64,000 nucleotides of DNA, taken from the NCBI GenBank assembly GCA_963778185.1, contig CAVZTF010000003.1, forward strand, positions 2,108,001 to 2,172,000. Direction: 5' to 3'. This DNA is from RPQJ01 sp963778185 (GTDB lineage Bacteria; Pseudomonadota; Gammaproteobacteria; Steroidobacterales; Steroidobacteraceae). Under the pieces are notes generated by a model, which was given only the letters and a program-made list of their open reading frames with translations, had not been told where the DNA came from and did no database searches. Shown here one piece after another: positions 56,717-64,000 of this stretch; the first letter of the stretch is position 1; every line of letters starts with the position of its first letter. The translations under genes were made by a program, and so were the position numbers.

Positions 56717-59700
56717 GGTCAGGGAAGGGCCGGTCCCCTACACGGTGCGCACGCTGTTCAACGAGGAGACCACCGTCGAGCGCGAGATCATCGAGCACCT
56801 GAAGGCGGCCAAGCTGGGCTGGACCTGGCGTTCACGCGAGCAACTGAAGGCCTACCGCCCCGACGAGCGCGAGGTGCTGTTGCTGCCGCTGCTGCGCGAG
56901 AAGCTCAAGGCACTGAACCCGACCGTGCTGACCGATGACGGCCGGGTGGACGCCATCATCACCAAGCTGCGCGGCTGCCGCGACAACCAGCAATGGCTGG
57001 CGTGGCTGAAGGACGGCGTCAATTACAAGTTCGACGCGGCCGAGAACGCGCAGGACGTGCGGCTGATCGACTACGACAACCTGGACGCCAACGACTGGTG
57101 GGTGACCAACCAGTTTTCGATCGACGGCCGTTCGACCGCGCCGGCCCGGACATCGTGCTGCTGATCAACGGCATCCCCATCGTGGTGATCGAGGCCAAGA
57201 CCGCCAGCCGCAGCAAGCCCGATTGGCGCGAGGGCGCCAAGCAACTGGGCATGTACGCCGAAGAGATCGACCAGCTCTTCTACACCAACGCCTACGGCGT
57301 GGGCGTGAACGAGACCCGGATGATGTACGGCGTGCCGGGCCGGCGCTTGCAGTTCTGGCTGCAGTGGCGCGACCCCTGGCCGCACGAGATCGACGAGTAC
57401 GACGAGATGAAGGTCTCGCTGTACGGCCTGTTCGACCGCGGCAATCTGCTGGACTTCATCCGCCACTTCATCGTCTTCGTCACCAAGGACGGCAAGACCG
57501 AGAAGGTGGTGGTGCGCTACCAGCAGTACCTGGCGGTGCAAGGACATCCTGAACCGGGCCACCGACCTGACGCTGCCGGCCGAGAAGCGGCGCGGCCTGA
57601 TCTGGCACACCCAGGGCTCGGGCAAGACGCTGACGATGATCTACGCCGCCCGCAGCCTGTGGGAAGACCCGAAGCTGCAGCAGCCGACCGTCATCCTGCT
57701 GGTGGACCGCGAGCAGCTGGGCGACCAGATGGATCGTGAGCTGAATTCCACCGGCACCGACAACGTGCACGTGGCGGCCAGCAAGCGCGACCTGGAGGAG
57801 AAGCTGCGCGGCGACTATCGCGGCGTGATCCTGACCACCGTGCACCTGTTCGACGGCATGCCCAAGCAGGTGACCAAGCAGCGCGCCAACGTGATCGTGA
57901 TGGCCGACGAGGCGCATCGCTCGCAAGAGCGCGAGCTGGGCACCTACATGCGCTCGGCGGTGGAAGGCGCGTCGATGTTCGGCTTCACCGGCACGCCGAT
58001 CGAGAACGACGACCACAACACGCCCAAGGCCTGGGGCTACGTGAAGGACGACGGCAAGATCGAGCGCTACATGGGCCGCCCCTACACGGTGACCGATGCC
58101 CTGCGCGATGGCGTGGTCAAGCCCATCCACTGGCAGCCGCGCGTGACCGACTGGCAATTGCACGGCACCAAGCTGGATCTGGCCTTCAAGCGCGAGTTCG
58201 GCCACCTGCCGGAGGACGAGCAGAACAAGCTGAGTCACCGAAGGCGCGCGGCTCGATGCGCTGCTGTTCCATCCCGACAGCGCATCGCGCAGATTGCCGA
58301 CGACGTGGTCACGCACTTCACCGAGCACGTCCGGCCCAACGGCTTCAAGGGCATGCTGGTCTGCAAGGACAAGCAGGCCGTCAAGCTCTACACGACGGCG
58401 CTTGCGCGAACGCCTGGGTGACGACGTGGTGATGCCCGTGATCTCCGAGGCGCCGCAGAACGACCCGCGAAGACATCCAGGCGCTGTACCTGGGCGAGGC
58501 CAAGCGCAAGAAGCTGCTCAATGAGTTCCTGATCCCGGCGCAGTCCGAGCAGGAAGAGCACCGCGACAAGCCCTTCCGCAAGGTCGAGATGCTGGTGGTG
58601 TGCGACATGCTGCTGACCGGCTTCGACGCCCCGATCCTGCAGGCGCTGTACCTGGACAAGAAGCTGCAGAATCACTCGCTGCTGCAGACCATCGCGCGGG
58701 TGAACCGGCCGTACAACGAGCTGAAGGGCCACGGCCTCGATCCTCGATTACTACGGCATCTTCGACAATCTGAACGAGGCGCTGAACTACAGGCCCGACG
58801 AGCTGGGCGATGTGGCCTTTCCGTTCGACAGCCATCCGCGAGCAATTCCGCAAGACCTTCCAAGAGGTCTGGGACTTGTTCCCGGAGGACACCGTGCCGC
58901 GCGACGGCTCGCACGATGCCTTCATCGCTGCGATGAAGATCCTGCGCGACGTGGACGGCGCCGAGAAGCAGTTCGATGCCGGGCTATCGCAATCTGCGCG
59001 TGCTGTATGAGGCGCTGCAGCCCGACGAGCAGCTGCGCGACTATCGTCCGTCCCTACGCTTGGTTGACCAAGCTGTACCTGCTGTACCGGAAGAAGTTCT
59101 ATCCGGATGCCAGCAAGAGCATTGAGGCCACCGAGGAGGACGCCGCCCGCACGCGCGAGTTGATTCGCGAGCACATCGACGTTGATGCATTGGAGACGGA
59201 GTTTCCGACCTACGTGCTGGACGAGCACTTCCTGACCAAGCTGAAGGACAAGAAGCCGGACGCAAAGGCGTTGGATATCGAGGCCATGCTGTCGGCCGAG
59301 CTGCGCATCCGCCTGGACCAGGATGACGCGTTCCGTCCGCTGTCGGAAAGGCTGCAGCGGCTGATCGACGAAAAGCGCGCCGGCACGCTGGCAGGAATCG
59401 CGCTAATCGAGGAGCTGGAGAAGCTGACTGATGCGGTGCGGTCCGCCGTGGAGGAGGCGAAGCGCCCGATCGCACAGCAATTGGCGCTCAAGGTCAAGGC
59501 GCGCAACGCTGCGATCACTGACACGCTGGCGGCGGAGATTGCAGCCGCGACGCTGGCGGAGGCTGACAAGCACTGCTTCCCGGGCTGGTGGAATACAAGC
59601 ACCGTTGATCCGGACCTGTCGCGAGGGCTCTTGTTTCTTATCGCCAAGCAGTATTCAACCTCTGGTCTGCTTGGGGACGATGCGATGGGATTCATCGTGT

Positions 59701-59777
59701 CCTTGGTCAAAGTCCTACGGCTTCGACACTATAGGTCGGAGTTGCCGGAGTACACTGACGGCAGTGCGGATGGCTGA
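56709..59777 (+). pseudogene. hsdR: Type I restriction endonuclease/translocase, frameshifted
   Basis: The N-terminus (MPEVREGPVPYTVRTLFNEETTVEREIIEHL) leads to the nuclease core DIVLLINGIPIVVIEAKTAS (Asp...Glu-x-Lys). Helicase motifs follow: WHTQGSGKTLTM, VIVMADEAHRSQ, FGFTGTPI, LLTGFDAP and IARVNRPY, then a C-terminal helical domain ending YTDGSADG. At least eight frame changes occur, near 57140, 57540, 58235, 58260, 58410, 58470, 58740 and 58830-59050. The last 700 bases are intact. As sequenced it cannot make a full protein. Confidence 0.85.
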
Positions 59778-60541
59778 AGCCCCGCAGACATGGCCAACTG
59801 CATCTGCCGGATGGGCGAACTGTTGAGTTCGAGATTCGACGCTCCGAGAAGTCGCGTTCGCTTCGTCTAGCTATCAGTGCGCGAAAGGGCCTTGTAGTTC
59901 ATGCCCCAACGGGACTGGAGCACGAGCGCATTGTGCAGCTCACGTGCGCCAAGGCTCCGTGGATTGCGGGTCGCCTTGCAGAGTTCGATAAAGTGCGCCA
60001 CCTGGTCAGCAAGGCGGTGACAGCCCGGCCACAGGCATTCGACATGCCATCGCTCGCGGAATCTTGGCGGATTGAGTACAAGGCGACGCGTAGTAAGACC
60101 GTGGGCGCGACCACAGATCGGCCCGGGAGAATCGTGGTTGCGGGGGCAGTTGATGACGTTGAAGCATGCTGCGCAGCGCTTCGTCGTTGGTTGGCCCGTC
60201 ATGCCAAGCCGGCACTAAGCCCATGGCTTCAGGGACTCGCCGAGCAAAGCGGACTGAGTTACCTGGATTTGGCGATTAAGAACCAGCGCACGCGGTGGGG
60301 AAGCTGCACGCCCCAAGGGCGTATAAGCCTCAACTGCAAACTTCTCTTCTTGCCGCGTGACTCGGTGCGCTACGTGATGATCCATGAACTGTGCCACACC
60401 GTAGAACCCAGCCATTCGCACCGTTTTTGGGGGTACCTGCGTCGGATTGAGCCGAGTGCTGATTTCTTGCATGCGCAAATGCGGGACGCGTGGAAGCTGG
60501 TACCGACATGGGCGCAGCGCGGCTCGGGTTTGTTGCTGTGA
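59770..60541 (+). CDS. YgjP-like M48/DUF45 metallopeptidase (one frameshift at the 5' end)
   Basis: The clean frame reads LPDGRTVEFEIRRSEKSRSLRLAIS and continues to the zinc motif MIHELCHTVEPSHSHRFW with NQRTRWGSCTPQGRISLN before it, the DUF45 signature. The ATG at 59770 overlaps the hsdR stop; one extra A near 59788 is needed to join it to the main frame. Genes of this family are very often the last gene of type I hsdMSR operons; the role there is unknown. Length is about 256 aa. Confidence 0.85.
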
Positions 60542-60564
60542 GGATAGGATGGAAGGCGGCATGC

Positions 60565-60786
60565 ATGGTTGCGGCCAGCTCCGGCAAGGACCTGCCTAAT
60601 CAGTCCCTGCACTGGTTTGGGCGATCGGATGTGGGCACCTCCTCTGCGTTCTTGCCTCTCTTCAGAGACTCTTTTGGGATCGTTGGCCTTTTCAGTACCG
60701 ATGCCGAGCTGCTGCGGCTAAGTTCGAAGATAGTTGTTGAGGGGCCGTTCAATGGTGACCAGGATGACTATTGGTGTCGCGGATGA
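60565..60786 (+). CDS. Hypothetical 73-residue protein coupled to a HEPN gene
   Basis: I do not recognise this short protein (MVAASSGKDLPNQSLHWFGRSDVG...). Support comes from a GGAAGG site eight bases before the ATG and from the ATGA overlap of its stop with the next gene, a common mark of coupled translation. It could be chance, since it begins in the tail of the preceding transcript. Confidence 0.4.
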   Translation: MVAASSGKDLPNQSLHWFGRSDVGTSSAFLPLFRDSFGIVGLFSTDAELLRLSSKIVVEGPFNGDQDDYWCRG

Positions 60787-61373
60787 GTAAGGCATCGCCG
60801 GCCCCCTCAGTTTCAGAGCGAATTGATGAACTTCGTCAGCAGGCGATTCGCGCAGCGCTGAACTACGAGGTGTGGTGGGTCTATAGGAGTTCAGATACGC
60901 GACCAAAGTATGTCGACGTGATGAACCGGTACACCGTTCTCTTCGCAACCGCGATTCATGCTCACTTCGTCGCTATGCTCGTGGCGCTGTATGGCCTCTA
61001 TGAGACTAGAGACGATACTCACAGCATTCCGCAGCTGTTGGAAACAATGCGCACGGAAGGGAAGCTGGGTGAGAACCTTATCGACGCGTTTGATTCGAAG
61101 TATCAAGAACTGAAGCCCGTTTGGGTCAAGGTCAGCATGCTCCGAAATGAAGCATTCGCGCATAGGTCCGCGACATACACAATGAACGAGGTATTCAAGC
61201 GCGCAAACGTGAAGCCCGACGACTTGCGGGTTCTTGTTGATGAAACGGCCAGTCTGTTGAACGAGGTTAGCAGACAGCATGACAAGAGCGTCCATGCGTT
61301 CAATACGGGCGCACGTGAAGCCGCGCTGGCTTTGCTGGAGGACCTACGAAGGTTTCATGGTGCTGTCGATTGA
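60783..61373 (+). CDS. HEPN-domain protein (AbiU2-like)
   Basis: A 196-aa mostly helical protein. The motif SMLRNEAFAHRSATYT contains the HEPN Rx5H (Arg-Asn...His) near residue 125, and the following FKRANVKPDDLRVLVDETASLLNEVSR matches the helix seen in AbiU2-like proteins. HEPN proteins are often RNases acting in abortive infection or toxin-antitoxin systems. Position beside an RM locus fits a defence role, which is inferred. Base composition is visibly less GC-rich than the core genes. Confidence 0.65.
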   Translation: MSKASPAPSVSERIDELRQQAIRAALNYEVWWVYRSSDTRPKYVDVMNRYTVLFATAIHAHFVAMLVALYGLYETRDDTHSIPQLLETMRTEGKLGENLIDAFDSKYQELKPVWVKVSMLRNEAFAHRSATYTMNEVFKRANVKPDDLRVLVDETASLLNEVSRQHDKSVHAFNTGAREAALALLEDLRRFHGAVD

Positions 61374-61691
61374 GCGGCGGTGTGAGCACGCGCCGACGGT
61401 CGACCGGATTTCGGGCCGAGCCGGCGTCGAGGACTGACCAATCCGCGCGCCCGAGATGCACGGAGAATCAGCGGGCAACGTCATGCGAGGGTGGTCAACC
61501 GCGGGCGGCGGTCGCTGATCGACGCCCGACGACATTTAGCAGGGCGCCGAGACAGTCGAGGAATCAAGACGCGTAGGGGTTGAGGTAACGTGGCAGCCAA
61601 GCCTTTGCAAACTGTGCCGCGGCACTCGAGCTGGTGCCGGTCAACGTTGCGTAGTTCAGCTGGCCTGCAATCAGTCATTCTGGGGGCTTGA
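61374..61691. other. Gap without recognised gene
   Basis: About 320 bases between the HEPN gene and the membrane-anchored protein. I see no convincing coding region, hairpin with a T run, or promoter. Confidence 0.5.
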
Positions 61692-63426
61692 GTGGCATTT
61701 GAGTCTTGTTACCAGTCGATATGCTTTTTCCCGTTGTATGCAGACGGGCCAGAGGTCTTTGGCTTCTCCGACTTTCTTGCGAGCCTCGCGCTCATGGTGC
61801 TCGCGTGGACGATAGCGGATGTGCGATATCGCTTTCGCGTCCGCGTCGCGCCGATTCCCCTCCAGGGGATCACGTTCTCAGTGGTTGCCGCCGTGGGCGC
61901 TCTTACGCTCCTCACTGATCTTTGGCGGGCGGAGCATTGGCTGGTCCCGCAGGGAAACCTTCTGTCGCCACCGGCGTGGCAAGCGCTGCTAGGTGGCCTG
62001 TTCTTCGTGACGTTCCTAACCTGGGCCTGGTTTGCGTTCATCCGGCCACCCGTTTACGGCAAACGTAACGCTAAGCGCTTTGCGCAGACTCTATACCGTC
62101 TCATACTTAAAGGCTCTCCTACGGACCTAGCCGTCGTTGCCGACGAACTCACGTTGTCAGCTAAGTCACTCGTCCGCTCAGCCACAGATAGGGGCAAGTC
62201 CAAGAGCTACCGGCCTAAAAGCGGCGAAGAGCCGACTGAAAAGCGTCCGAAAGTCGAGGCCTATGCCGACGACTTGCTGTTGCTGATTGCCGACAAGAGG
62301 TTTTGCCGCGCAATAGTCGAATCGTCGCCTGTCACCGCCCTGGCGATTTTCCAGGAAATGAGCGAGGCCAAAAAATACGGCATCCGTATAGAGACCTTTG
62401 CCAAGAACATAGTGAACGAAGCGTTGGCGAAATAGGGACTCGTTCCTATTCCACGAAGCCGATGGATACCGGTCCGGCCTTATCGGCTATTACAAACCCC
62501 TAAGCCATGCGATCTTCTCGAACTACCGAATGGTCGAGACTATCGGCACGGTCTTGGACCCCGACCTGACTGCAAAGCGAAGGTGGGACGCATCGCAGTG
62601 GGAAGCCTACTGCCGGGTCGCGCTGATGACGTTTCGCGATTACGTCGATAAGGAACTCGGGAACCACTCTTTCGTGCTGTACCGCGCGACGACCCAGATT
62701 GAACATGCGGTATCAGATCTTTACAAACTCGATGGAGTTCCTAACAGTGCCTGGGACGACGCTACGTTGGCACGGCTTCGGGTCGTCGTTAAGTTCATCG
62801 AGGACGCCGTGAATATTCTTGATAAGAATGGTGTTCCCGATGGTCTTCAGTTGCGAGTCAGGGATGAGAACGGCAGGGGCCGAGAGAACTTCTTTGATCA
62901 CCTGGCCGGTATGATCTTCGAGGTGATGTTCGCCGCCTCTGCTGTCAGGTCGCCGACCAGCCAATGTTGGTGGATTCAGCACAACTCCGTGTGGGGCGAG
63001 TTGTTCAGTTTCAACAAGCTGGATGGAGCTGCAGGCCGGGTGGTTAAGTTCAAGCTTCGCAGGCTCTTGTACAATGAAATTGTTGATATGAAGCGGTTCC
63101 CAATCTTCAAAGGAGCCAGAATGCTTGGCTTCTGCCTGAACGTAATGGGTCTTGAACCGAGAGCGGACAAGTACTGCAAGGACAATCGGGCGCTTCATAA
63201 GGCCGTCCTAAATTGGACCAAGAAGAACTTTGCATGGCTGCACGCCTACAACCCTCGGATCGCCGAGGCGTGTCTTGTAGATGGCATGACGTTCGACGTC
63301 GAGAACCTTCGGCTAGTCAGGACCTTCCCGGCGGAGGGCCTGAGGCGTGAGCCGCACTTCGTTTACTTTGCCTTAGACCGCGCGCCGGCCGTCGCGGTTT
63401 CCGATTCCGCGCCGATCAAGAACTGA
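61692..63426 (+). CDS. Unrecognised membrane-anchored protein (one frameshift)
   Basis: Two adjacent frames join into one protein of about 577 aa if a single A is removed from the AAA near 62430: the N-terminal part ends NIVNEALA and the second frame continues NRDSFLFHEADGYRSGLIGYYKPLSHAIFSNYRM. The GTG at 61692 follows a GGGGG site. Three membrane helices lie at about residues 20-42, 55-75 and 88-113; the rest is soluble and mixed alpha/beta, with no nuclease or ATPase motif that I can identify. Lower GC and the surrounding genes suggest an accessory, possibly defence, function. Confidence 0.6.
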
Positions 63427-63489
63427 GTCCGAGCGTCGCGGTCGAGCACGCTTAGCGGTCTCGAGTCCCGGTCATGGCGGCGCTCTGTG

Positions 63490-63830
63490 CTAGGGATTAT
63501 TGGTCTGGAGGAGCCCGGCATAGAAGACCAATAGATCGTCCCGCTGCAGGGTTGCCGATAGCTGCTTACCCTTCGCTCTGCGGTCGCCATATGTCAGGTG
63601 CTCGAAGTTCGGGTCCAAGTGCATCTTCTGATCCACAAGGCACGTCGGCAATGCCAACCCAAATGCCGACACCGCATCCGCCGTCCGTCCACACGGAGTA
63701 CCCAGCTTGATCGCGCGTCGGCTTCGTCTCCGGAATCGGGACATAGCAAAAGCGCCTCGATGCGGTGTCGCACGGCCGTTGTGCCGCGCCTGCCCGGAGC
63801 CGATTAGAGACGTCAGGTGCGCATCACCAC
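63490..63830 (-). pseudogene. Nmad3-like fragment, frameshifted
   Basis: On the minus strand one frame reads DQKMHLDPNFEHLTYGDRR and LQRDDLLVFYAGL, which resembles nucleotide-modification-associated (Nmad3-type) domains with an H-x-DP-x-FE-x-x-TYGD motif. A second frame just upstream (about 63715-63748) reads FCYVPIPETKPT, like the N-terminus of the same family. The C-terminus stops soon after the FYAGL motif, so it is both broken and short. Family assignment is from memory of the motif and is tentative. Confidence 0.35.
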
Positions 63831-63835
63831 TGACC

Positions 63836-63997
63836 TTAGATCAATGGCTGATCGGACAAGGTAAACCCGAGACGTTTGCGCGTTTGAGCAATGATTTGTT
63901 CACGGGTCAGAGATCGGTTAGCGGCATAGCAATTTACTTCGCGCCCCTGCTCCTGCGCCGCGCAAACCCTACTGTTCCACTCGGTGTCATCGGTCAT
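63836..63997 (-). CDS. Small unidentified open frame at the window edge
   Basis: A 53-codon frame (MTDDTEWNSRVCAAQEQG..., containing LTREQIIAQTRKRLGFTL) ends at a TAA at 63836-63838. It may be a complete small protein or the end of a longer one beginning outside the window. Nothing further is recognisable. Confidence 0.25.
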   Translation of the reverse strand: MTDDTEWNSRVCAAQEQGREVNCYAANRSLTREQIIAQTRKRLGFTLSDQPLI

Positions 63998-64000
63998 TGG

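Noticed and set aside
63474..63807. Plus-strand frames near 63.5-63.8 kb.
   Set aside because: They lie opposite the Nmad3-like minus-strand reading, which has recognisable motifs, and show no conserved features themselves.

Overview
The window is GC-rich DNA from a Gram-negative bacterium, most likely a gammaproteobacterium. The evidence is LpxC, a dcw cluster running mraY-murD-ftsW-murG-murC-ddl-ftsQ-ftsA-ftsZ-lpxC without murB (the Pseudomonas/Xanthomonas arrangement), DciA, a pilB-pilC-pilD-coaE-zapD-yacG block, and pilS/pilR with a sigma-54 pilA promoter. The exact lineage is not visible; a Xanthomonadales/Nevskiales-like relative is my inference.

Layout. 0-11.6 kb: cell-wall and division genes with start/stop overlaps, ending in lpxC. 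11.6-16.4 kb: dciA, an M23 LytM-type protein, secA and mutT. 16.4-20.1 kb: a DUF4160/DUF2442 pair, tpm, yacG, zapD, a brnTA pair and coaE. 20.1-31.1 kb: type IV pilus genes pilD, pilC, pilB, pilA, pilR and pilS on the minus strand; pilR and pilS are separated by a 2.7-kb block holding a four-helix-bundle protein, brnTA, mazEF-like and vapBC modules. 31.2-34.9 kb: another antitoxin/PIN pair, sucCD (SucD has a long basic tail) and higBA. 35-44.5 kb: an acyl-CoA synthetase, E1alpha, E1beta, E2 and acyl-carrier-protein operon, running into an AttEFGH-like ABC export set. 44.5-52.4 kb: a neutral zinc metallopeptidase, a small DUF1496-like protein, a palindromic element, a divergent GroEL paralogue, a class V aminotransferase, a bufferin-type (DUF2282/MNIO/DUF2063/DoxX) copper-peptide cluster and vapBC. 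52.6 kb: tRNA-Phe. 53.1-64 kb: an accessory island with a type I restriction-modification locus (heavily frameshifted), a YgjP-like metalloprotease, a HEPN (AbiU2-like) protein, an unrecognised membrane-anchored protein and a possible Nmad3-like remnant.

Two patterns run across the window. First, a family of short tandem repeats built on the heptamer GGCTGAG (or its complement) sits against the ends of chromosomal genes between 9 and 40 kb, and in two cases lies in frame inside coding sequence (pilD and E2). Second, single-base frameshifts are scattered (secA, coaE, pilC, E2) but concentrated in pilA and hsdMSR. In essential genes these are best read as assembly errors; in pilA and hsd they may reflect strain mixture or real decay.

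Eight toxin-antitoxin-type modules occur in 64 kb, several with clear palindromic operators. All product calls come from reading motifs and gene order; no database search was run.
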